Assembly (NCBI RefSeq): GCF_018141105.1
Contig: NZ_CP054839.1
Span: 3,906,001 to 3,970,000 of the forward strand
Origin: Saccharopolyspora erythraea
GTDB lineage: Bacteria; Actinomycetota; Actinomycetes; Mycobacteriales; Pseudonocardiaceae
DNA length: 64,000 nucleotides
Reading direction: 5' to 3'
The notes under the pieces are model-generated. The model was not told the origin of the DNA and ran no database searches. It saw only the letters and a program-made list of their open reading frames with translations. The translations under genes were made by a program, and so were the position numbers. Below are positions 30,315 to 37,723 of the stretch, piece by piece (position 1 is the first letter of the stretch; every line of letters begins with the position of its first letter).

Positions 30315-30518
30315 ACAGGCTTCCGGATCGGGCTCGGGCTCGAACTGTGGCGGCAGCGGACAGCCGATGATCGAGCTCAAGAGCCGGGGGAGAGCGCTCG
30401 CGGGTGTGAAAGCGCTCATTCCGGGTTGAGGAGGTCCACCGCGCCCCGCAGACTCCGTTCCCAGGGCGCCCCGCGTCGCCAGCACCGCCACGCCCCGGTG
30501 CGCCAGGAGGAGGCAGCC

Positions 30519-30872
30519 GTGTCCGACAGCAGCGAGGGGCTCTTCCAGGTCGTCATCGGCGCTCACGACCTCGGTGTGTTCACCGGCTGTCGGGGACTGG
30601 AGTCCGGTCACGAGTCCGGCGCCATCGTCCTGAGCCGTCCGTGGACCCGCCACGCCGCGGTGGTGTCGGCCTGGATGGACGACGGCGGGAGCGACGAGCC
30701 CGGGACCGAGGGCGGCGAGATCACGATGCTCGGACCGGAGCGGGCGCCGCTGGCCTGCTGGGCGCTGGAGGATGTCGTGCCCGTGCAGTGGAACGGCGAC
30801 GCGGACGGCGACGCGGATTCGGGTCTGGAGACCCTCGAACTCTCCTGCGCCGGGCTCTCGAAGGTGATCTGA
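30519..30872 (+). CDS. Isolated phage tail-tube (gp19-like) protein
   Basis: 117 residues. The pattern matches the tail-tube fold of contractile phages and phage-like injection systems: FQVVIGAHDLGVFTGCRGLE at the N-terminus, SGAIVLSRPWT, then GGEITMLG, LACWALEDVVPVQW and ETLELSCAGL at the end. It is shorter than most members (about 140-150). AGGAGGAGG precedes the GTG, so it looks expressible. No sheath, baseplate or other tail gene is nearby, so it is either a remnant or a recruited solo protein. Confidence 0.72.
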   Translation: MSDSSEGLFQVVIGAHDLGVFTGCRGLESGHESGAIVLSRPWTRHAAVVSAWMDDGGSDEPGTEGGEITMLGPERAPLACWALEDVVPVQWNGDADGDADSGLETLELSCAGLSKVI

Positions 30873-30939
30873 GCGCTCAGAACGCGGCGTCACCCGTCCG
30901 TCCGAAGTGGACGACGAGCGGGATGGCTCTCCCGGTGTG

Positions 30940-31548
30940 TCAGGTGTCCCGTGGCGGTTCCTGCTTCGCGCCGGCGAGGACCGTGGTCACGACCTTGCGG
31001 ACGGTTTCTGCCTCCGGAGGCCCGCTTTCCCGGTCGGCGAACAACAGGTGCGCGGCGCCGATCAGCGTGGGGGCGAGCGTGTCGACGTCGGCGCCCGCCG
31101 CGATGCGACCGCGGTCGCGCTCGGCGGTGAGGTAGGACGCGATCGCGGTCGTGGCCTCCCCGAGGACCGGGACGCCGCCGCCCGGCCTCGCCTGCCGCAG
31201 CCGGGCTCGCAGGTCGTCCCGGAAGGTGACCAGACCGACGATCGCGACGGCGACCGACTCGAACACGGCCGTCAGCGCGTCGGTGAGGTTGCCGGCGACC
31301 GTGCCGGTCCCGGCGGCTTCGCGCAGGTTCACGCCCTGGTCCTCGATCCGCCCGATCCGGTCGAGGACGAGCTCGGCGAGGAAGCCGTCGAAGTCGGCGA
31401 AGTGCCGGTGCAGCACGCCCTTGGCGCAGCCCGCCTCCGCGGTGACCGCGCGGCTGGTGAGCGCGTGCGGCCCGTCGCGGAGCAGGATGCGCTCAGCGGC
31501 ATCGAAGAGCTGCTCGCGGACGTCGCGGATGTGCACCCCTGTTGGCAC
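30940..31548 (-). CDS. TetR-family repressor
   Basis: 202 residues. HTH region LTSRAVTAEAGCAKGVLHRHF followed by DFDGFLAELV; the ligand domain is alanine-rich. GTG start with GGAAGGAG. Divergent from the methyltransferase gene, with two tandem operators in the 55-base gap (31575-31612), so it probably represses both itself and the methyltransferase. Confidence 0.87.
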   Translation of the reverse strand: MPTGVHIRDVREQLFDAAERILLRDGPHALTSRAVTAEAGCAKGVLHRHFADFDGFLAELVLDRIGRIEDQGVNLREAAGTGTVAGNLTDALTAVFESVAVAIVGLVTFRDDLRARLRQARPGGGVPVLGEATTAIASYLTAERDRGRIAAGADVDTLAPTLIGAAHLLFADRESGPPEAETVRKVVTTVLAGAKQEPPRDT

Positions 31549-31574
31549 GGTCAGGCTCCTTCCCGTAGTCGACG

Positions 31575-31612
31575 AGTGGGCGCTTGCCCACTAGAGTGGG
31601 CGCATGCCCACT
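31575..31612. promoter_or_regulatory. Twin TetR operators
   Basis: Two dyads, AGTGGGCGCTTGCCCACT (31575-31592) and AGTGGGCGCATGCCCACT (31595-31612), start exactly 20 bases apart (two helical turns). Each has 7-bp perfect arms (AGTGGGC/GCCCACT). The second covers the ATG (31604) of the methyltransferase gene. Cooperative binding of two repressor dimers on the same DNA face is expected. Confidence 0.8.
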
Positions 31613-32434
31613 TTACCGCCGGACCGGACCGGCTCTTCCGAGGACGAGCCTCATCGGCATCGAGACGTGGCGGAGTCGTTCGGCACCGATCCCGAACGCT
31701 ACGACCGGACCCGGCCCCGCTATCCCGAAGATCTGGTGGCAGCCGTCGTCGACGCGGCCCCGGGGCCCCGTGTTCTCGACGTCGGCTGCGGCACCGGCAT
31801 CCAGGCCCGGCAGTTCCAGGCCGCAGGCTGCGAGGTGCTCGGTGTCGAACCCGACGCGCGGATGGCTGACTTCGCGCGCGGCACCGGGGTAGAGGTCGAG
31901 GTGGCGACGTTCGAGGCATGGGACCCCGCCGGGCGGGAGTTCGACGCGGTCGTCGCCGGACAGGCCTGGCACTGGGTCGATCCGGTCGCGGGCGCGGCCA
32001 AGGCGGCGGCGGTGTTGCGGCCCGGAGGACGACTGGCGGCGTTCTGGCACGCGTTCGAGAGCCCGCCGGAGGTGGCGGACGCGTTGGAAGCGGCCTGCCG
32101 GAGGCTCATGCCCGACGCGCCGTGGCACCGCACCACAAGTCCGAAGAAGGCGGTGGACGGCTACCAGGCGCTGTTCACCAAGGCCGCCGAAGGGATCAGG
32201 GAAGCGGGCGCGTTCAGCGGACCCGAGCAGTGGCGGTTCGACTGGGAGTGGTCCCGCACCCGGGACGAGTGGCTGGACCTGATCCCCAGCTTCGGCAGCC
32301 TCACCCGGCTCCCGCCGGACCTGGTGGCGCAGGTGCTGGAGGAGGTCGGGGCCGCCATCGACGTGATGGGCGGCGGCTTCACGATGGTCTGCGCCACGGT
32401 GGCGGTCACCGCGGAGCGGAACCGCTGCGCCTGA
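31604..32434 (+). CDS. Class I SAM-dependent methyltransferase
   Basis: 276 residues. SAM motif I VLDVGCGTGIQARQF, acidic loop GVEPDARM, motif II-like FDAVVAGQAWHWVDP and RPGGRLAAFWH. The AWHWVD segment is typical of a broad methyltransferase group close to trans-aconitate and UbiE-like enzymes; the acceptor is unknown. The start codon lies inside a TetR operator with no ribosome binding site, suggesting a leaderless transcript. In-frame GTGs further in cannot be excluded. Confidence 0.87.
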   Translation: MPTLPPDRTGSSEDEPHRHRDVAESFGTDPERYDRTRPRYPEDLVAAVVDAAPGPRVLDVGCGTGIQARQFQAAGCEVLGVEPDARMADFARGTGVEVEVATFEAWDPAGREFDAVVAGQAWHWVDPVAGAAKAAAVLRPGGRLAAFWHAFESPPEVADALEAACRRLMPDAPWHRTTSPKKAVDGYQALFTKAAEGIREAGAFSGPEQWRFDWEWSRTRDEWLDLIPSFGSLTRLPPDLVAQVLEEVGAAIDVMGGGFTMVCATVAVTAERNRCA

Positions 32435-32488
32435 ACGGATCCAGCCGTCCGTTGCTCCCGGCCCGAACCACGGCGGCCCCAGGCGGCA

Positions 32489-33286
32489 TCACGGCCTCAG
32501 ACCGTGGCGCCGGGACACCACGCGTTCGACGAAGGTCCGGGGCAGCAGGCGGCGCAAGGCGAAGACGACCGGCGCGTTGCTGCCCACCGCGTAGTGCGGT
32601 TTCGGGCGCGCGGACTCCACCGCGCGCACGACGGTCGCCGCCACCTTCGAAGCAGGAATCCCGTTGCGCTCGTTGGCGTCCAGCGCGGTCGCCATCGCGC
32701 GGTACTCGTCGGTGAACGGCGAACCGTCCACGATGTACTGCGTCCGCCGCTGGCTGATTCCGGTGTGGACCGCCCCGGGCTCGACCGTGGTGACCGCGAT
32801 CCCGTACGGCGACAGCTCGCGCCGCGCGGCACTCGCGAATCCCTTGATGGCCGCCTTCGACGCCACGTACGACGACCTGAACGCCAGCGGGAAGCTCGCC
32901 AGCATCGAGCCGACCACGACCACGCGTCCCCGCCCGCGAGCGCGCATTCCCGGCAGCAGCAGCTGCGTCAGCCGCACGGCACCGAACACGTTGAGCTGGA
33001 ACACCCGCTGGACCGCCGCCGCGGGCAGTTCCTCGAACGGCCCGCTCTGGCTCTCACCCGCGTTGTTGACCAGCACGTCGACCTCGCCCGCCGCCGCGGC
33101 GCAGGCCTCGATGGAGGCGTCGTCGGTGAGGTCGAGCGGGAGGTAGTTCACCCCCGGCACCGGATCCTCGAGCGCCGCCGGATCGCGGCTGGTACCGATC
33201 ACTTGGTAGCCGCGCTCGACCAGCGCCGCGGCCACCGCCGCACCGATCCCCGACGACGCGCCCGTGACGAGCGCCCTGCGGCTCAC
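32489..33286 (-). CDS. Short-chain dehydrogenase/reductase
   Basis: 265 residues. Classical SDR: TGASSGIG near the N-terminus, VLVNNAGESQSG, catalytic Ser in VVVGSMLASF and YVASK (Tyr-x3-Lys), then VEPGAVHTGI. The GTG overlaps the stop of the FAD dehydrogenase gene by four bases (GTGA), making it the last gene of the TetR-TetR/FAD-dehydrogenase/SDR operon. An oxidoreduction of a hydroxy or keto compound, perhaps steroid-like given the neighbour, is inferred. Confidence 0.9.
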   Translation of the reverse strand: MSRRALVTGASSGIGAAVAAALVERGYQVIGTSRDPAALEDPVPGVNYLPLDLTDDASIEACAAAAGEVDVLVNNAGESQSGPFEELPAAAVQRVFQLNVFGAVRLTQLLLPGMRARGRGRVVVVGSMLASFPLAFRSSYVASKAAIKGFASAARRELSPYGIAVTTVEPGAVHTGISQRRTQYIVDGSPFTDEYRAMATALDANERNGIPASKVAATVVRAVESARPKPHYAVGSNAPVVFALRRLLPRTFVERVVSRRHGLRP

Positions 33287-34944
33287 GCCAGGTCCTTCGC
33301 CAGCGCGCGCCCGGCCGCCCGCCCCGAGAAGATGCACCCGCCGAGGAAGGTGCCCTCCAGCGCGTTGTAGCCGTGCACACCGCCGCCGCCGAAGCCGGCG
33401 ACCTCGCCCGCCGCGTACAGCCCGTCGAAGACCGACCCGTCCGGGCGGACGACCTGCGAGTCGAGGTTCGTCTCCAGGCCGCCGAGGGTCTTGCGGGTGA
33501 GCAGGTGCAGCCGCACCGCGATCAGCGGGCCCTGCGCGGGGTCGAGCAGGCGGTGCGGCCTGGCGACCCGGGTGAGCTTGTCCGGCCAGTACGATCGCGC
33601 GTTCTTGACCGTCATGAGCTGCAGGTCCTTGGAGTAGGGGTTGCCGACCCCGCGGTCGCGCGCCACCACCTCGCGCCTGACCTGCTCGAGTTCGAGTCCC
33701 GGATCGGGGGCGATCGCGTTCATGCCGTCGACCAGCTCGCGCAGCGTCGAGCGCACCACGAAGTCCTCACCGTGGTCGAGGAACGCCTGCACGGGTCCGG
33801 GGGCGCCCTTCTTCACGCGGGACAGCACGAGCTTGAGGTCCTTGCCGGTGAGGTCGGGGTTCTGCTCGGAGCCCGACAGCGCGAACTCCTTCTCCACGAT
33901 GGCGCGGGTCAGGACGAACCAGGTGTGTTCGTGGCCGGTGCCGAGGATGTGGCGCATCGTGGCGAGCGTGTCGTGGCCGGGGAACAGCGGCGCGGGCAAC
34001 CGGTGCCCGGTCGCGTCCAGCCACAAAGACGACGGACCCGGGATGATCCGGATCGCGTGGTCGGGCCAGACCGGGTCCCAGTTCTTGATCCCCTCGGTGT
34101 AGTGCCACATGCGGTCGGAGTTGACCACCGAGGCTCCCGCGTCCCGGCTGATCCCCAGCATCCGCCCGTCGACGTGCGCGGGGACGCCGGTGATCATCGA
34201 CTTCGGCGCCGGACCCAGCCGGTCGACCGGCCAGTTTTCGCGCACCAGCCCGGAGTTGCCACCGATGCCCCCGGAGGTCACGACCACCGCCTGGGCGCGC
34301 AGCTCGAACTCCCCGGCTGCCTCCCGCGACGACGCCGCACCGCGCGGCAGCGACGAGGGCGTGAGCACCGTGCCGCGCACGCCGACCGCCGCGCCGTTCT
34401 CGACCACGAGCTCGTCGACGCGGTGGCGGTGGCGGAACTCCACCAGTCCGCGCGCGGCCGCGGCGAGCACCGGCTCCCGGAACACCCGCACGACCTCCGG
34501 ACCGGTGCCCCAGGTGATGTGGAAGCGGGGCACCGAGTTGCCGTGCCCGGTCGCGCTGCCACCGCCGCGTTCGGCCCAGCCGACCATCGGCGTGACCCGC
34601 AGCCCGAGGTCGTGCAGGTACCGGCGCTTCTCCCCGGCGGCGAATCCCACGTACGCCTCGGCCCACTGCCTCGGCCAGTGGTCCTCGCGTTCCCGGTCGA
34701 AGCCCGCCGAGCCGAGCCAGTCGGCGAGCGCCAGGTCGTAGGAGTCCCGGATGCCCATGCGCCGCTGCTCGGGGCTGTCGACCAGGAACAGGCCGCCCAG
34801 CGACCAGAAGGCCTGACCGCCGAGGTTGGCCTCGTTCTCCTGGTCCAGCACCAGGACCCGGCGCCCGGAGCGGGTCAGCTCGTAGGTCGCGACCAGGCCG
34901 GCCAGGCCCGCCCCCACCACGATCACGTCGGCTTGGTCGGTCAT
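33283..34944 (-). CDS. FAD-binding dehydrogenase (3-ketosteroid dehydrogenase/fumarate reductase-like)
   Basis: 553 residues. N-terminal FAD motif VIVVGAGLAGLVATYEL, then ENEANLGGQAFWSLGG, and C-terminal GLYAAGEVAGFGGGGVHGYNALEGTFLGG (key GEVAG and LGG). It belongs to the FAD-binding dehydrogenase group around KstD and flavocytochrome c subunits. Substrate unknown. ATG overlaps the stop of the tandem TetR gene by four bases (ATGA), so regulator, flavoenzyme and SDR are a three-gene operon. Confidence 0.88.
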   Translation of the reverse strand: MTDQADVIVVGAGLAGLVATYELTRSGRRVLVLDQENEANLGGQAFWSLGGLFLVDSPEQRRMGIRDSYDLALADWLGSAGFDREREDHWPRQWAEAYVGFAAGEKRRYLHDLGLRVTPMVGWAERGGGSATGHGNSVPRFHITWGTGPEVVRVFREPVLAAAARGLVEFRHRHRVDELVVENGAAVGVRGTVLTPSSLPRGAASSREAAGEFELRAQAVVVTSGGIGGNSGLVRENWPVDRLGPAPKSMITGVPAHVDGRMLGISRDAGASVVNSDRMWHYTEGIKNWDPVWPDHAIRIIPGPSSLWLDATGHRLPAPLFPGHDTLATMRHILGTGHEHTWFVLTRAIVEKEFALSGSEQNPDLTGKDLKLVLSRVKKGAPGPVQAFLDHGEDFVVRSTLRELVDGMNAIAPDPGLELEQVRREVVARDRGVGNPYSKDLQLMTVKNARSYWPDKLTRVARPHRLLDPAQGPLIAVRLHLLTRKTLGGLETNLDSQVVRPDGSVFDGLYAAGEVAGFGGGGVHGYNALEGTFLGGCIFSGRAAGRALAKDLA

Positions 34945-36299
34945 CGGGTCTCCTCCGTGGTCGGCTCGCTGTAGGCGTCGAGCACGCGGCGGAACAGCTC
35001 CTCGCGCCGCACGCGCACCTCGCGGTCGTCGGGCTCCACCAGGACCTGCACGGTGGTGCCGTCGTGCACGGCAACCAGCGCGTATCCCAGCGCGACCTCG
35101 TCGGTGACGCGGCGTCCGGACCGCCGCAGCGCGCCCGCGACGATCGGCAGGACGGTGTCCTGGATGGACTTCTCCCGCGCGGCCATGACCCGGCGCAGCG
35201 GGGGGTTGCGCAGCGCGTGCGCGGTGAACTCGGCCGTCACGCGGTACCAGGCGTCGTCGACCGGGATCGCGGCCAGTGCGGTGCGCAGCGCTTCCTCCGG
35301 GCTCTCGGCGGAGGTGTCGGCGAAGGCGGCGCGCAGGTCGGCGAGCATGCGGTCGGAGCGCTGCTCCCACATCGCGAGGAACAGCTCGTCCAGCGAGGAG
35401 AAGTTGGAGTAGAAGGCGCCGCGCGAGTAGCCCGCCCGGTCGCAGACCTGCTCGATGGTCGTGCGGCCGAAGCCCTCCTCGGCGAAGGCATCCAGCGCGG
35501 CGTCGAGCAGGCGCTGCCGCGTGCGGGCGCGGCGCGTGGTCACCGGCGCGGACTCCCCGGCCGCGGGCCCGGCATCGCCGGGCGGGGTGGTGGTCGTCGC
35601 CGTCGCCATGTCGCTCACCTCGCCGCCGGAAGGTATTCGATACATCGACGTATCCGCAAGGCCCGGGGGTGGGGCCTGGGCGGAGGTGTTGTCGGCGGCC
35701 GACGCCCGACCGGCATGCGTCCCCGTGAGAGCGAGCAGGCCGCGCAAGCAGATCTCCCGGAGCTCGCCGCGCGAGATGCCGGGGTTGTCGAGCCGGTCCA
35801 GGGCGCTGGTGCGGGCCATGACGATCCAGCTCCGCACCGCTGCCCGCAGCACTCCGGTAGGCGTCGCTCCCAACTGCTCGAGGACGTGGTCTTCGTGCCG
35901 TCGTGCGCCCTGGGTGATGATCCGCCGAACCTCCTCGTCGGCCGATGCGGTGCCCGCGTGCAGCACCCGCATCAGGTCGGCGTCGGTGTCGAACAGCTCG
36001 AGGAACACCTCGACCTGCGCAGCGAGCCGTTGCTCCGGCGTGGTGGTGCCAGGCCCGATCCCGCTCGCCTCGGGTGCGGTCCGCACCGCGATGCGCTCGG
36101 TCGCCCGGCCGACGACGGCGCGGAACAGTTCCCGCTTGGTGGCGAAGTAGCGGTACATCAGCCCGCGTGAGACGCCGGCGTGCGACGCGATCTCCTCGAT
36201 CTGGACGTCGTCGTAGGGCCGCTCCGCGAAGAGCCGGGCGCCGGTGCGCAGGAGTTGGTCGCGGCGGTCGGAGGGGTTGAGCCGGGTCCGGGTCATCAC
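34941..36299 (-). CDS. Tandem TetR-family regulator (two complete TetR units in one frame)
   Basis: 452 residues. Unit 1 (about 10-195) has HTH VQIEEIASHAGVSRGLMYRYF; unit 2 (about 245-450) has HTH TIEQVCDRAGYSRGAFYSNF. The linker (196-230) reads as low-complexity AADNTSAQAPPPGLADTS. In the DNA of the linker are a 16-base dyad (35639-35654), a GAGGTGAG ribosome binding site and an ATG at 35609, so unit 2 was probably once a separate 222-residue gene and may still be made alone. No stop codon separates the units. Start GTG at 36299, or the next codon ATG, after AGGAAG. The operon runs on into the flavoenzyme and SDR genes. Confidence 0.8.
   Translation of the reverse strand: MMTRTRLNPSDRRDQLLRTGARLFAERPYDDVQIEEIASHAGVSRGLMYRYFATKRELFRAVVGRATERIAVRTAPEASGIGPGTTTPEQRLAAQVEVFLELFDTDADLMRVLHAGTASADEEVRRIITQGARRHEDHVLEQLGATPTGVLRAAVRSWIVMARTSALDRLDNPGISRGELREICLRGLLALTGTHAGRASAADNTSAQAPPPGLADTSMYRIPSGGEVSDMATATTTTPPGDAGPAAGESAPVTTRRARTRQRLLDAALDAFAEEGFGRTTIEQVCDRAGYSRGAFYSNFSSLDELFLAMWEQRSDRMLADLRAAFADTSAESPEEALRTALAAIPVDDAWYRVTAEFTAHALRNPPLRRVMAAREKSIQDTVLPIVAGALRRSGRRVTDEVALGYALVAVHDGTTVQVLVEPDDREVRVRREELFRRVLDAYSEPTTEETR
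35639..35654. promoter_or_regulatory. Operator-like dyad inside the tandem TetR gene
   Basis: GATACATCGACGTATC pairs at 7 of 8 positions and lies about 30 bases upstream of the internal ATG (35609) of the second TetR unit. Its position is that of an autoregulatory operator for a stand-alone TetR gene, although it now falls within coding sequence. Confidence 0.55.
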
Positions 36300-36309
36300 T
36301 TCCTACCTT

Positions 36310-36319
36310 AGTGCACACT
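36310..36319. promoter_or_regulatory. Short dyad upstream of the tandem TetR gene
   Basis: AGTGCACACT contains GTGCAC and has four paired positions on each side of the centre. It lies 11 bases upstream of the GTG at 36299, a plausible operator half-site region for the first TetR unit. Weak on its own. Confidence 0.35.
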
Positions 36320-36427
36320 GGTTCATTACGGCAGTCGAGTGACAGCCCTGGAAGTCCGGGCACCGGCGCGGGGACGATGACCGAGGTCCGCGTCGGCGGA
36401 TCCGCCCGCGGCGGAGGAGGTTCGACG

Positions 36428-37711
36428 ATGTCCCGAACACGCGAGCACGTCCTCGTCGTGGGAGCCGGCATCGCCGGGCTCTGCGTCGCCCACCAGCTGA
36501 ACCGCAGGGGTGTGCGGGTCACCGTCTGCGAATCCGTGCACGCCGGTGCCGGTGCTTCGCACGGCAACGCCGGCTGGGTGAACCCCGCGCAGACGGGCCC
36601 GCTGCCGGAGGCCGGACTCGCCCTGGACGGCCTGCGCAAGCTGCGCAACGCGGACTCGGCGCTGCACGTGTCGCCGCGTGCCGTCCCCGCGCTCGGCCCG
36701 TGGCTGCTGAAGTTCGCCCGCCACTGCACGCCCCGCCGCTACGCCGCCGGTGCCCGCGCTCTCGGCGAGCTCGGTCGGCGCACGTTCCCGCTGCTGGACC
36801 AGCTGGCCGATGACGGCGTCGACTTCACCCACCGCCGCACCAGCCTGCTCGCCGTCGCCCGCGATCCGCGCGCGGTGCAGAACTTCCTGCACGCGCTGCG
36901 GCCGCTGCGCCTGCTCACCTCGGGGCTTCCGGAGACCGCGTTGAACGGACCCGCCCTGCGGGAGCGGGAACCCGCGCTGTCCGAGCTCGTCCGGGCCGGG
37001 GTCGAGATCCACGCGCACGTGCAGGTCGATCCGGCGTCTCTCGTCGCCGGTCTCGCCGAACACCTGCGCGCGCGAGGTGTCGTGATCGAGGAGGGCGTCA
37101 CCGTCACCGGGCTCTCGACGACCGGCGACGAGGCCGGGCGGTTGTCCACGACGGCCGGTGAGCGCGAGGCGGGCTCGGTCGTCATCGCCACCGGCGCGGC
37201 GGCGGCCACCCTTACCGGCCGCCTCGGCAGGCGAATGCCGGTGGTCGCGGGCAAGGGCTACAGCTTCGACGTGCCCACCGACGTCCTGCCGGACCGGTCG
37301 ACGCTGCTGCTCGACGCGCACGTCGCGTGCGCCCCGATGGGCGCACGGCTGCGGATCGCGGGCGGCATGGAGTTCAGCGGCCAGTCGGCCCGCATCGACC
37401 AGCGCCGCGTGGACGCCGTGGTCCGCGGTGCGCGGCCGATGCTGCGCGGTGTCGACTGGCGTGCCGAGCGCGAGATCTGGATGGGCATGCGGCCGATCGC
37501 ACCGGACGGGCTGCCGATCGTCGACCGGTTTCCCGGCTACCGCAACGTGTTCGTCGCCACGGCGTACGCGATGCTCGGCATGACGCTGGCGGCCCCGGCC
37601 GCCGAAGCGCTCACCACCTTCCTGCTGGAGGGCACCCGCCCCGCGGTGCTGGAACCCTTCCGCGCCGACCGCTTCGCCCGCCGCACAGCTGCGTCCACTG
37701 TGCACGGTTGA
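36428..37711 (+). CDS. FAD-dependent amino-acid oxidase/dehydrogenase (DadA-like)
   Basis: 427 residues. FAD motif HVLVVGAGIAGLCVAHQL; middle NPALREREPAL-like region; C-terminal WMGMRPIAPDGLPIVDRFPGYRNVFVATAYAMLGMTLA, whose GMRP and PDGLPIVD are typical of the DAO/DadA family. Likely oxidative deamination of a D-amino acid or related amine, with quinone or oxygen as acceptor. GGAGGAGG precedes the ATG; upstream in-frame ATGs give a protein-unlike leader. Divergent from the tandem TetR gene. Confidence 0.87.
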   Translation: MSRTREHVLVVGAGIAGLCVAHQLNRRGVRVTVCESVHAGAGASHGNAGWVNPAQTGPLPEAGLALDGLRKLRNADSALHVSPRAVPALGPWLLKFARHCTPRRYAAGARALGELGRRTFPLLDQLADDGVDFTHRRTSLLAVARDPRAVQNFLHALRPLRLLTSGLPETALNGPALREREPALSELVRAGVEIHAHVQVDPASLVAGLAEHLRARGVVIEEGVTVTGLSTTGDEAGRLSTTAGEREAGSVVIATGAAAATLTGRLGRRMPVVAGKGYSFDVPTDVLPDRSTLLLDAHVACAPMGARLRIAGGMEFSGQSARIDQRRVDAVVRGARPMLRGVDWRAEREIWMGMRPIAPDGLPIVDRFPGYRNVFVATAYAMLGMTLAAPAAEALTTFLLEGTRPAVLEPFRADRFARRTAASTVHG

Positions 37712-37723
37712 GACCCGCGGGTG

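Noticed and set aside
33283-36729. 1148-codon minus frame covering the flavoenzyme and the TetR region
   Set aside because: Only its C-terminal part (from 34944) is the flavoenzyme; the rest is an off-frame reading of the tandem TetR gene.
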